In this document: positions 29,201 through 43,808 of the stretch, piece by piece
Position numbering within the stretch: the stretch's first letter is position 1
Layout: each line of letters starts with the position of its first letter
Assembly: GCA_963924555.1 (NCBI GenBank)
Contig: OZ004591.1
Coordinates: 186,001 to 250,000 of the forward strand
Direction: 5' to 3'
From: Crambe crambe
Taxonomy: Eukaryota > Porifera > Demospongiae > Poecilosclerida > Crambeidae
DNA length: 64,000 bases
Position numbers and translations under genes: made by a program
The notes under the pieces: generated by a model
Seen by the model: the letters and a program-made list of their open reading frames with translations, nothing else
The model's database searches: none
Told to the model about the DNA's origin: nothing

Positions 29201-29937
29201 TCAGTATGCAAAAAGTACCTGTTTGTATTGAACAGTGTTTCCATGGGTACCCACTTCACTGAAGGTCTCCCTTTCTGGAGGGGAACGGGATCGCTGGCGT
29301 CGATGCCCAACTCCTACATCAGACTTTGCTCCCCTGTGGTCCCATCCTGGAAAGAAATTTTCATGCAAGGCAAAAAGAAAGGATTTAACCTGCAACCTTC
29401 AGATTAAAACGATTATACATAGCTATTTCACTTGCCTGTAAAGGATCCCTTTTCGCTACTGCTGGAAATGGAGAGCTCGGTTGAAGTTTCACTGAACATG
29501 GACTCCCTACCTCTGGAAGGGTTCCTGTCCTTATCTCCGAGTCCAGGGTAGTTGGCCATGGAGGGAGGAACCACATCCTCTCCAAATGGAATGAACTGGT
29601 CTGGACTGGCAAGAGGACCATTCATCATTCCATGAAGCCTTGGTTGCTCTCTAGGGTACATAGGCCTCCCGCCTCTATCAAGACTTGGACGACGCCCAGG
29701 TCCACTGTGGTCATGCCCAAAACTGCTGGAACTCTGTATACTAGCCTCTTGGTCGGAGTCGATGGGAGGTTGGATGTAGATAATGTCCTCGTCCAATGGT
29801 TGGTGGATGTTCCCTTCACTCTTGATGTAGGGTAAGTTCTTTGCACCCATGCCCACCCTTATGGGGGCTGTGGAGGTGCTGTAGGAGCGCTGGTTGCATT
29901 GGGCTCGGGGGAGGGTGTTTTGTCCAGGGGTGGAGCC

Positions 29938-29968
<31 letters not shown>

Positions 29969-30588
29969 TGATGATGAGGGTGGCGATGAGGGTAGTGCTG
30001 GGTATCCTCAGGGTTCCACCCTCGGATGTCCAAAGGACTGTTTGTAAGCGGGGGAGGGGCATGCGATGGAGGAGGAGGGATGTTGGTGGCCCCGTTGTTA
30101 CCTGCTACTCCTGTTCTCTGCTGGAGGTTGGAGTGGGCACTGTTAGAACGGATGTGCAGATCATGAGGGAGCGTGTTCCCATTATTCGTGTCTGGAACTT
30201 CATAAGGAGAGGGGATTCCTCCTAATGTATTGGCACGTCCACGTTGGGACTGCTGTTGGACCACGACTTGGTGAGTAGGTGGGGCAGATGCAGCACTTAC
30301 TGGGGAGAAAACAGATCCCATGCTCTGATCGGTCATCGTACGTGACATTGGAACAAACCTAGAAGTCTCGGCATTCTCTTCCACCATTGGCAAGGGACCA
30401 GGATGAGTCACTTTACGAGTCATGGAGGAGTGGGTGGATGCAGTGCCACCAGTAGCTCCACTCCCAGCCCCACCACCTCCAATGGGACCAAAGGCCTCCT
30501 CTGCTGTCTGCAGTGTTGGCATTTGATCTGCAGGAGCTGGAGAAAGAGGGAGGGGTCTCTGAGCCAGGTTCTGATGCATGTGAAATGG

Positions 30589-30629
<41 letters not shown>

Positions 30630-33600
30630 GATGTGGGTACGACTGAAATTGTTGGTGCTGCTGTTGCTGCATGGAGAAGGGAGGACTGTGGAGGGAGGTG
30701 GCAGTGCTTGGAGTCTGAGGGGACAGATCTCGTAATGGGATGACATTTCCATAGCCTTTAAAATTCATATTGGCATTATCACTGATGTCTGCAATCAGAA
30801 ACAATATAATTATGCATACAGCACCTAAAAAGATATCATGCAAGCATTTGACAGCCATTGAAAAGAAACAGAAACTCGAATTATTTCCGTTTCTAAGTGA
30901 TCAAGATTAGAAGCTTCCACTGAAAGGAAATATGAAGTGCTTATCCTCCCTTGACCTCTAAGATTACTGACACCACTCCTTCAAGATCACACACTGTCAA
31001 CAGCTTGTGCACAAAATTGAAATCTGATACTGATGGCTGACTGGACTACCTAGGAAGCCTCACCTGTGACATAACCGACAGATCCCTTCCTTTTCTCGTG
31101 TAATTTTTTGCAGATGACGATAGTGATGACCACGATGATAGCCAGACATATGAAGCCAGGGATTAGTATGTAGAAGTATGGGTAGTCCAGCATTGACCCA
31201 CTTGTACAGCTTCCCAGTGTAAACTCCATACTAGATACATTGCTGGCCTTGTCAACATCATTGACAGCAGCTACAGTGACTCCATAGCAGTCCATGGGCA
31301 GACTCAGCACAAGTATGGAGGATGGGTAAGTCACTTGAAATATATCGAATGAGGATTGATCTGGATGTTGGAACAAATGGACGAAATAGCCAAATGGGTT
31401 GCCGTTCCATTGGTGCTCAGGAAGAGGGTCCCAGAAAATGGTCACCACGTAAAATCCATTGCTTTGTTTCGTAGAATTGTACCTAAGATTACTCACTGCA
31501 GCCATTGGTTCTAAGGGGAAGGAGAAAAGGTTTGTTCAATTCATTGTCTACTTTAGTGTCATGCCATTAACTATTATGGTGGATTTGATGGTTTTGATAC
31601 ACAGAAAAGGGATTTACTGGTCTAGCATGTGTATGTATGATGGGACGGTAAAGGGTCCTTCTGGATGTGAAAACCATGAAATTTTACCATGTGCACAAAA
31701 GTTTTCCCACTATATTGTACTGGTATGTACTTGTGGCACTAGTGGTGTTGGATACAACAGTTGAGTTGGGACCATAGTTGCCTCCCTCACACATCAGTCT
31801 GGCAAAAACGCTGTAAGTAGTAAAGCTCTTCAATTGGTTCAAGCGAAGTGTGACACGCCCACTGCTGCCAGCCTCAGAGCGACTGATATTGTTGCTTACA
31901 ATGGTGGAACTGGCAGGGTGGTAGAACACCTGGTAGCCACTAATGTTACTGAATCTGGTAGTGTCCCAGCTGGCCACCAGTGACTGACTCCCATCCTTTC
32001 TCACCTGCAGCCCTTCAACTTGAGCTATATACACAAAATACACCATACAAACCTCTAGAATAAATTTTAGCTAGAGCAACATCATACAACATAACACTCA
32101 ATTAGTACACCCTGTATGTGCAGGAATACCGCCTTAAGATGAAAGGTTGTAATTACTTCACAGGTACAGAAGGTCAGTTTGCTTTAACAAATCTAACCAA
32201 ATTCTCCTAAAGAGCTAGAGGACATGTACAAAATAGTGCCAATACACGAATATTTTGCACAACACCATGTTACACAATCAGTGTTAGATTTGGTACACAC
32301 AGTTTTGAGACCACCCAAACCCTGTTAGGAGATCACACAGACACATGCATGGTCCACTTCATACCACACCAAAACCCTGTTAGGAGATCACACAGATACA
32401 TGCATGGTCCACTTCATACCACACATTTATGAAGAGACAGACCTCTTAATCTAATCCCATTCCATCAAGGGACCAGCCCACTGCTATGGTACATGCTATG
32501 GCATTATGTGTGTGAATACTGTTATAGTCAATGAATAGAATTACCACATACACTTTGTCTTGACTACAAAAGCCTTTGGACAATTGAACACTCACTAACA
32601 AGTGGATACTCTGAGCAAGAGATAAGGATTGGAAGGGTGTTAATGAGCTGCAAGCTTGTTGTCATACTGCAGCTGCTCACAGCCATACATGTACCAGAAT
32701 GTTACTGCCACGCTACATACCTTCACTACATATTGTATAGATACAGTACACAACCAATGAGGTCATCAGTAGGTTACTTACCTATAACAGCTGTGCATGA
32801 TCTAGCTGGCAGGAAACATGCATGTACACACTGGCTGATGCAGCCCACAAAAAAAAATTTACAACCTTTTATAGAACCTTTGATGTGGTAGGTCAGGGAA
32901 GAGAGTAGATTATAACTCCAGACCCTTTATCCTACTGGGCTGAGGAAGCCAGCCCATGGTGAAAAGTGGTATCATAGGACACCATTTCAAGGTAACTTAA
33001 TTTTCTGGCTAATGTTGTTGCTGGGACTGGAACTGCCACTCATAAACAAGTAATGCACGATTCCTCAAATCCAGGGCAAGGAAGGCCTTATTTGGGGGCT
33101 GTATGAGTAGCCACTGCCAAGAATGTATAACAAACTGGTGTGTGTACCCCCAACTTGTCTGAGATCAAACCTCCTATCGAAAAGACAAATCTATTGGGGA
33201 CATAGACACTATTATTACGCTGACATGAGGTGGGTAATGGAATTAAGAAAGATTAATAGCAACTAATTACCCGGCATTTCACGAGTGCCAGACTGAACAA
33301 GAATCTATTCCACTCCCAAACCTTCAAAGTTAACAGCTGCACTGTGTAGAGAGTTTAGTCCAAACTTGTGAAACATGAGTTCACTACAGAAATGATAACA
33401 CCACATAGCCACCCATTCCCTTAATCACCTAGACTATGAGGAATCCAACATTACAGTATGGATTATATCACCCACACAGCTGCTACAAAGCATTCTTGCC
33501 CATTCTCAAATGGCTATCTCAAAAGAAAATTGCTCAGTCCATTAGCTCATATAGGTAGAGGTATGGTGAAATAATCTTGCTGCCTTATTTAGAGGTCACT

Positions 33601-34667
33601 GATAAAGATGCTGCAGTAACATCACCTTCCATTGACATATTGCTTCAATAATAGGCACAAATGACTGTCAACAGCCGCTCTTTAAATTATTAGGCCTAGC
33701 CAAAAGCAGAAATTTTCAAGTGGGTAAATCTGCTCTTCCTTCCTGTTTAGACCACCAGGGCTAATCAATAGCCCTTATAAGGAAAGATTTACAAATACAA
33801 AATGGAATTTTTGCCCATACCACTAATACTAGGGGCCCCAATGTACAACTTTGATTCACAGCAGCAAGTGAGCTAGTATTCATATAGGCTTTTGTGCTGA
33901 TATTCATTCGTGTTTCAACTCACTTTGTTGTGAGTTTATTATGTAAGTGGAGTGGCAGGCACTGAAACTATAGCTGATGTTGCCACTGTTTCCATTTCTG
34001 ATTGGTTTAAATTGTGTAATTTGTGTATTATTGTGTGTATATATCAATCATTGACTCAATCTTCTAGCTGGATATCTTCTAGCTGGATATTATTATGAAT
34101 CTTCTAGCTGGATGGCCCTACTGTAGCATAGAAAGGTGAAAAGGCTGTAGAAATCAATCTTGCAATTACAATTTGAGCAAGCAACTCAGGGTTGCAGGAC
34201 ATGTATGTACCCCTGGGACATTTTGGAGTGTAGACCTTAGATATATATATATCAATGAGTCATGACCTGAGAGTTACCTCGCTCGCAATTTCAATGAGTC
34301 ATGACCTGAGAGTCAGCTCACTTGAATCATACTGGCTGAAATACTCGGCCTGATTACCAGCCCAAGTATGGTACAATACTATCTGCTATGGTCCACATAT
34401 ACAATGATACATACCTCTGATGCATAGGGAGTCTTGTGCATATGAAACTGTAGGGAAGAAAACAGTAACATGTTGTATTATGGCTTTAACAAGGATTACA
34501 GAGGTGAGAGGGCACCATTAATTAACAACCATGTGAGGCGGGATAACTGACTGGAGATTGGAGAACTATGCTGCTAACTCGCATGCTCTGATTTCACAAT
34601 AGTTATACATACCTTCCAGGCTGATCAGCCAACATAGACAGAAGGAGGCGAGGAGAGAAATCAGCAT
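29201..34667 (-). CDS. Two-FN3 transmembrane receptor with long polyQ cytoplasmic tail
   Basis: Exons: 34667-34613, 34447-34415, 32024-31731, 31510-31064, 30788-29436, 29346-29201; 2328 nt, 775 residues, all internal junctions in phase 1. Exon 1 encodes a signal peptide (MLISLLASFCLCWLISLEG). Two FN3-like domains follow: AQVEGLQVRKDGSQSLVASW and onward, then a second with VVTIFWDPLPEHQWNG. One membrane span lies at about residues 240-262 (ILIPGFICLAIIVVITIVI), followed by CKKLHEKRK. The roughly 510-residue cytoplasmic part is disordered, with a CAA-encoded run of about 15 Gln, a second shorter CAG-encoded run, and Ser/Pro-rich segments. The last intron has a GC donor (ACAG|GCAAGT). No orthologue recognised; likely a signalling or adhesion receptor. 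It shares a 354-bp divergent promoter region with the sirtuin gene. Confidence 0.85.
29935..30632 (-). repeat. Two trinucleotide runs encoding polyglutamine
   Basis: A GTT run on the plus strand (about 30588-30630), read as CAA codons, and a GCT run (about 29943-29966), read as CAG codons. Both lie in the cytoplasmic tail exon of the FN3 receptor. Different codons in the two tracts point to independent expansion. Confidence 0.85.
32048..34414. other. 2.4-kb intron of the FN3 receptor with short tandem duplications
   Basis: No exons seen on either strand. It contains a two-copy direct repeat of about 54 bp (AACCCTGTTAGGAGATCACA and onward, 32317-32426), three copies of TCTTCTAGCTGGAT (34060-34110) and two copies of AATGAGTCATGACCTGAGAG (34253-34313), a sequence with an AP-1-like TGAGTCA. 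Confidence 0.6.
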
Positions 34668-35021
34668 GCTTCAGTAGTAGACGAGGGTTCCTATTTATGA
34701 ACTGCGAGCCGCTTGGGGCCGAATACCTAGCTAGCAGCTGCTGTTCTATGATGGACGCTTATGCTAAACTTCAAGACAGGTGAACACAATGACTTCAATT
34801 TGCGGCTTTTGATGAATCTCTTTGATCATGTCATTGAACCGGAAGTAGCAAAGCCGGATCGCGGAAGTGACATGAGTTCATCATCCGCTCGCGCGCTAGC
34901 TAGAACGTTACCAAGACAACGCTTGTACCGTGTACCAAGCTGGGCTTTAATTAGAATATTAGCGTTGTTGCGGTCCTGAAGATTCTCGTGCCATGCTGCG
35001 CCATCATGGAGTAAAGATGCG
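34668..35021. promoter_or_regulatory. Divergent promoter region, FN3 receptor / sirtuin
   Basis: 354 bp between two head-to-head start codons, relatively GC-rich with CpG-containing stretches (CATCCGCTCGCGCGC near 34880). No TATA box evident. Function inferred from layout. Confidence 0.5.
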
Positions 35022-36678
35022 ATGCTAGTAGTGCCTTCGCGCTTTGCTCTTTCCCTCTGCCCGAGGTCAGTAGTCACAGCTGGGTCCACAAGGTCAAAAC
35101 CTGTGCTCTGGCTCGCGAAATTGCTACAACCATTCTCGACCATGGCGGTTTCTGGCTCGGGTGAGAAGGCACTGGAGAGTCCCTTCTCCTATGCAGAGAT
35201 GTATGGAACGGAACATCCCACTCATGGCTTAAAGGCATCTTCAACTGTTTCAGGAAAGCGGAAATCCAAGGGAACTAAGACGAAGAAACATACACCGACC
35301 TCGTCAGCTTCACTCAAGCAAAACTCGAAGAAAAAGAAAAAACAACCAACCTCAAGGATTGCTTCTTATCATTCTTCTCAAGTGGCTTTAGTAAAAAATC
35401 TTAGTCCATCTTCCTCCTCTACCTCCACCTTCTCCATGCCGAAGGTTGATCATGACTCATCATGCTCGGCACCAGTGGAGAAAGCCAAGCTGAAAGTCAG
35501 GTGCCTCTCTCCATTGTCGGGGACTAGCAATCCTACCTGCTCTGCTACAGACAATGGCAGGGTCAAAACACGCTTCCTACTGCCAACGGAACCTTCAACA
35601 ATAGAAACAATAACAGCAACAACAACAACAATGGCCAGAAAAAACAACAAAGACCCTAATCCTACCACCTCTCTCCTGACCTTTTCCAAACTCTCCACTT
35701 CTGACTTCATACTCACCATGAACAGAAAACAAGAAGATTTCAGAGGTGGAAATTCTCAAACATATAAGGGGGGAGTGGCCTATCAGCGTAGCAGTAGTAG
35801 TAATCGTGAGAGTATCAACCTTCCCCCTCACATGAGATTGCCTCGACAAGATTTTCATTCCACTGGACCCAACATCATGGAGAGAATCGGACGGAAGAAA
35901 GGGCTGTGGCCTACCGACGTTGAGGAGATAGCTAGAGGTTTGGGTAGATGTCACTATCGCAATATCATCGTCATGTCAGGGGCCGGAATAAGTACCCCCA
36001 GTGGAATCCCTGATTTCAGGTAGAGTTATAGGGGCTGGAATAAGTACCCCCAGTGATTATTGCTAGCTACTTGGCATTGCCCAAGTTCGTTAAATCTAAA
36101 TTGGGAAATGTTCCCTAAAATAATTATTAGCCTCTCTAAACTGCCTTTGAACACATGTTCAAGGATCATGCATGTATGAAGTACAAATTATTATGAGAAT
36201 ACCTTTCATTGTAGGAGCCCAGGGACTGGTCTCTATGACAACCTCCAGCAATACAAGATCCCGGAGCCCATGTCCATATTTGACATCACATACTTTTCGC
36301 AAAATCCCAAGCCTTTCTTCACACTCGCCAAAGAACTGTTCCCAGGAAAATACAGGCCAAACACAGTCCATCACTTTGTCAAGCTCCTGCAGGAAAAGAA
36401 AGTCCTTCTGCGAAACTATACCCAAAACATTGATGGCCTGGAGAGAAGTAAGTCACTAATTAGGGGAGTTACTCAGTACAGTAGAGACTTTACAGTTGAT
36501 TACATGGTGGGACAATGAAGGTTGTGTGATGTATCAGTTGCAGGTATTCATCCTGGTAAGTTGGTTGAAGCACACGGATCCTTTGCCACTGCTTCATGCA
36601 TCCAGTGTAAGACCAAACAAGAGATCACCAAGGTCAAGGTCTGTGCATATAATTATGTATCATGACTTTAAAATGTTA

Positions 36679-36745
<67 letters not shown>

Positions 36746-38364
36746 GGCAAGTATATTTGGAGGGAGGACCCCACGCTGTAAACATAAGAACTGTTTTGTA
36801 AGTCGCTATAGGCCAATCTGCCTATTACAGGATAATGTTTTCCTTCCTTGGCTGCATAAGCTTGCTTCCTACCACAGTATTTGTCAGTGCAGCATTCCAT
36901 TGACCACAGCAATTAAAGGAGGGTCATACTCTTGATTGGTTTCCTATACTTGTTTATGATGCACTTCATATGTGGCATGTTTACCCACCATATGTAATAT
37001 TTACCTTCAAGATGTGAACTGTTATTATAACACTAGATATCACAATTTCTTATCACACACATACTCTGCAGGGATTGGTTAAGCCTGATATTGTGTTCTT
37101 TGGTGAGGATCTCCCTGCTCGCTTCCATTCCCTCCAGCTTCATGACTTTGCAAAGTGTGACCTCCTGATTGTCATGGGCACTTCATTGGAGGTAAGCGGT
37201 CTTTAAAATTAATTTCCAGCACTTAGGACTGGAGTGGAGTGGAGTGGGGTGGGGTGGGGTGGCAGAATGGCTATTGGACTTACAGTGGGTATTTCGTATG
37301 ATTTAACAGTAGCTAAGCATTGTGGAGCAGAGTTGGATATGTCTGACCTGGGAACATTAATGTATGGGAATGGGAAATGCCTTATACTAATGACTAACAT
37401 GAGGCCAGGATCAATTTCATTGCCAATGCAATTACGTGTCCAAGTATTTCTGTGGGAGGAAACCACTTAAAAGGAAAAAAGAATATATTGGTAATGAACA
37501 GGGGGTACCTTACAGCATTTTGAGATATAGTAGTATTGTGTGTGTGTGTGTGTAGGTTGAGCCTTTTGCTAGCCTGGCTGCCCTACCCCGTTTCAATGTG
37601 CCGAGGCTGCTCCTGAATCGTGAACTGGTGGGTCCCTTTAAGCACCAGCGGAAGCGGAGCACAGATGTGGCTATGACTGGTGACTTGGTGAGGAGTGTGC
37701 AGGACTTGGTCAAGAGTGCTGGATGGGAGACTGATTTAGAGAGACTTGTAAATCCTGTTAGTAGTGTTGTTAGCAGTGGTGGTGCTGGTGCTCCTCAGAA
37801 ATCCATTGATGATGACAGACTTCAAGTCTCTCTTGAAGCTGGATGTCGCATTAGTGGTGAGTGTTCTCTCTCGCACATGTGTGGCGCTCCACAGTTGTGT
37901 TTTTGTGTACGTCTACAGAGGTCCCAACAGTGACATCATTTTTAACAGAGAAAGAGTGCAGCATCAATACAGACACTCCTCTGCAACCTCCCTCATCTCA
38001 GCCTTCCATCACCTCCACCAACCCTCAATCAACCCTAACTAACCATCCATCCATCATTGACCACCAGTCCACTCCATACCCTTCATCTACCACTATCCTT
38101 CTCTCTGCCAACAGCACCAGCACTCCAGTAGCTGATCTCCTCTCTGATCTCACTCTCAGTGATCTCAAGGAGAAGTTTGCAAAGGAAAAGGCTGAAACTG
38201 CAGCTGGATCTATCACACCCACTGGAGGTGTTGTGGTGGTTCAAAGTGAAACCACACCCACTTTCCAGTCCACCAGCATTCCAGAGAGTGTGGGTGGGGC
38301 TGAGCAAGAAAACACTTTAAGACCACCATATCCTGATGAAGCACTGGACATAATATCAGAGTGA
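35022..38364 (+). CDS. SIRT3: Class I sirtuin, NAD-dependent deacylase (SIRT3/SIRT2 type)
   Basis: Removes acyl groups from lysines using NAD. Exons: 35022-36019, 36215-36447, 36538-36638, 36747-36797, 37072-37191, 37556-37856, 37919-38364; 2250 nt, 749 residues. Core motifs: [35 protein letters not shown], the catalytic His in LVEAHGSFA, Zn ligands CIQC and [15 protein letters not shown], and GTSLEVEPFASL. The core and [12 protein letters not shown] resemble SIRT3 most. From the first ATG the N-terminus is basic, Ser/Leu-rich and without acids ([20 protein letters not shown] and onward), like a mitochondrial presequence. A second ATG at 35142 has a better context (GACCATGG) and would give a 709-residue form without it. 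Unusual: about 255 disordered residues precede the core and about 200 follow it; the second Zn pair is spaced Cx4C. DPAGT1 starts 43 bp after the stop. Confidence 0.92.
36680..36744. repeat. (CT)n microsatellite at a splice acceptor
   Basis: About 32 CT units run directly into the acceptor of sirtuin exon 4 (…CTCTAG|GCAAGT), acting as its polypyrimidine tract. Length changes could affect splicing of the 51-nt exon that carries the second Zn-binding Cys pair. Confidence 0.9.
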
Positions 38365-38407
38365 ATAGCAGAGGTGAACTACTTTTTTATTCAGATTTTT
38401 CAATATT

Positions 38408-40527
38408 ATGATAGGAGGTTATTTATTTGACGATCATTTCCTCATTGTTTTGACTAGTGAGCAAAAAATGTACCTAGCTATCATAGTCAACGTTTGCATG
38501 GCTGTAATCGCCTACGTGGTGGCAGATCGTCTCATTTCCTCTCACGATGTGCTGAGTGGCTTCATCAGAGCAAATCTTTTCGGAAAAGACATGAATAAGA
38601 CATCGGAAGCCAGAGTGTAAATTCTAAATAATGCGCACCGTACAAAGGGGCTTGATATATATTTATTCTGTGCAGACCTGAAGGGTTGGGAGTGATATCT
38701 GGGGCTGTCTTCCTTGTAGTTCTGTTTCTCTTCATTCCTATTCCCTTCCTGCCCTCACTCTTGGCCCAAGATGAAACTTTCGACCACCGTGAAGTATGTC
38801 GCCCACTAGCTAGCTCCACTCATGACCACACACCAAGATCAAAATGACATTTTCTACCTATAGAGTTGTTTATGGGACCTCTAACTATAGCAAATATTTT
38901 TCTCTTCTTCCCTTTTAGTTCTCCCAGTTTATCTGTGCTCTGCTTTCCATCTGTTGCATGATTTTCCTCGGATTTGCTGATGATGTGTTAGCACTGCGCT
39001 GGCGAGTGAAACTGATGCTGCCTACCATAGCCTCCCTGCCTCTCCTGATGGTGTACCTAGTGAATGGAGGCTCTACCACCATTGTCCTTCCCTTCCCAGT
39101 ACACTCCCTCCTGGGCATATCACACCTCAACCTTCGTGAGTCCAGTGCCACACATCATTATTGATTCTATGTTGCTTTTATTCTACAGATTTCCTCTATT
39201 TTTTGTATATGGGGATGTTGGCTGTGTTCTGTACCAATGCTATCAATATCCTTGCGGGTATCAATGGTGTGGAGGTGGGTCAGTCCCTGGTCATCTCCCT
39301 GTCTGTGCTCCTCTTCAACTTGGTGGAATTGCCTGGCATCCATCGACATCAGCACATCTTCTCCCTCTACCTCGTCATACCCTTCATAGCTGTGTCCTCT
39401 GCCCTCCTCAAGCATAATTGGTAAGCCAAACAAAAAACTTCTCTCGCCCCAGAGTCAGAAGAAAAAAATTCAAGGTCAGATCATGCAAATTGGATCTACT
39501 CTTATCCACCTACTGTTGTCCCTCTTGCCCATCCCTCAGTCTCTATCCTCCACCTGCTGTTGTCCCCTTGTCCCTCCCTCATTCTTACTGCTGATGTCCC
39601 TCTTGCCCATCCCTCAGTCTTATCCTCCACCTGCTGTTGTCCCCTTGTCCCTCCCTCATTCTTACTGCTGATGTCCCTCTTGCCCATCCCTCAGTCTTTA
39701 TCCTCCACCTGCTGTTGTCCCCTTGTCCCTCCCTCATTCTTACTGCTGATATCCCTCTTGCCCCTCCCTCATTCTTACTGCTGATATCCCTCTTGCCCAT
39801 CCTTATCCTCCACCTGCTGTTGTCCCTCCCTAATCCTGTCAGGTATCCATCTCGTGTATTTGTGGGCGACACCTTTTGCTACTTTGCTGGCATGACATTT
39901 GCTGTGATAGGGATCCTTGGTCACTTTAGCAAGACCCTCCTTCTCTTCTTCATCCCACAAGTCATCAACTTCCTCTACTCTGTCCCTCAACTCTTTGGCA
40001 TCATCCCTTGTCCACGACACCGCCTCCCAAAGTGAGCAAGACATGCCCCCTCCCTCCTAAGAAAGTTGTTTCAATCTCAACTTTGAGATTAAAGTGAATG
40101 TTTAGTTCCAGCTCAAGTTTTAATAGGAATGTTCTTTCATGGTTATGTTATCTGTTTTAGATTTAATCGTTCATCTGGTCTTCTTGAGATGAGTTATGTC
40201 GAGTTCAAGGCCTCACAGGTCAATAAGACTACACTCACATCCCTCAAAGTAGCCAGGATGCTAGGTATGATTGCCATGGAGACTAAAGAGGGAGACGTGA
40301 TCAGAATCAATAACCTGACACTGATAAACTATGTCATCAAGTGCACAGGACCACTCCCAGAACAAACAGTCACAAGCTTCATGATGAGCATTCAGGTATA
40401 TAGATAGTGGGGAAGACCCTCCAATGTATTCATAATTATGCACTGCTGTGATTAGGTACTGGGGACCCTGGTGGCTTTCTTCATTCGATATGGACTCGTT
40501 CATTTCTTCTATGAGGTCAACGCTTAG
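38408..40527 (+). CDS. DPAGT1: UDP-GlcNAc:dolichyl-phosphate GlcNAc-1-phosphotransferase
   Basis: Catalyses the first step of N-glycan precursor synthesis, making GlcNAc-PP-dolichol in the ER membrane; the target family of tunicamycin. Exons: 38408-38616, 38676-38793, 38919-39135, 39189-39420, 39843-40031, 40161-40395, 40456-40527; 1272 nt, 423 residues (403 from a second ATG at 38468, closer to the usual 408). Family motifs: [25 protein letters not shown] with the catalytic Asp pair, [33 protein letters not shown], and [13 protein letters not shown]; end [13 protein letters not shown]. Several membrane spans are visible. It follows the sirtuin stop by 43 bp on the same strand, with no AATAAA between. 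Intron 4 carries a minisatellite. Confidence 0.95.
39500..39832. repeat. Minisatellite in DPAGT1 intron 4
   Basis: Four or so copies of a pyrimidine-rich unit of roughly 70-75 bp built from CCACCTGCTGTTGTCCC, TTGTCCCTCCCTCATTCT, TACTGCTGAT(G/A)TCCC and TCTTGCCCATCCCTCAGTC. The strand bias (C/T on plus) fits a polypyrimidine intron end. Long antisense open frames here are repeat artefacts. Confidence 0.85.
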
Positions 40528-40707
40528 CAGCAAATGACTCATTCCCTCTTTTATATCCTACAACACAACATGACAACTTGTAGATCTGAACTTTTTTTTG
40601 CATAAACTAATATCTATGATTCTATTGCCTCAAGACTATGTGAAATTGACATGCTAACTGGTACTCAACCCTAATGAAGCGACATCTAATCATCAGATAT
40701 GATCAGA

Positions 40708-43694
<2,987 letters not shown>

Positions 43695-43808
43695 CGTCAA
43701 CGTGCAAGGGGTCAAAGGTTACCACTCACTTTGGCGGGCTGCGTAGGAAATAGCGGACAGCTGATTATGGCCACCGACAACTTGTTCTGAAGCTCATACC
43801 GCTCCCAT
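43695..43808. promoter_or_regulatory. Divergent promoter region, GK / PROSER3-like gene
   Basis: Only 114 bp separate the two head-to-head start codons, so the 5' UTRs and core promoters must lie within or overlap this gap. No TATA box. A GTTACC half-site (43717) resembles half an RFX X-box, which is too little to interpret. Confidence 0.5.

Noticed and set aside
30403-30752. Frames with poly-Leu, poly-Val or poly-Asn
   Set aside because: Alternative-frame readings of the CAA repeat; only the polyQ frame joins neighbouring exons in phase.
36538-36560. Sirtuin exon 3 starting at the later acceptor TTGCAG|GTATTC
   Set aside because: It would remove the IAG residues expected after NIDGLER; the upstream acceptor TATCAG|TTGCAG restores the family sequence in phase.
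36496-36912. Open frames full of Leu-Ser or Arg-Glu dipeptides
   Set aside because: Products of the (CT)n microsatellite in the sirtuin intron.
39483-40044. Several overlapping repetitive frames on both strands
   Set aside because: Readings of the minisatellite in DPAGT1 intron 4; the true exon starts at 39843.
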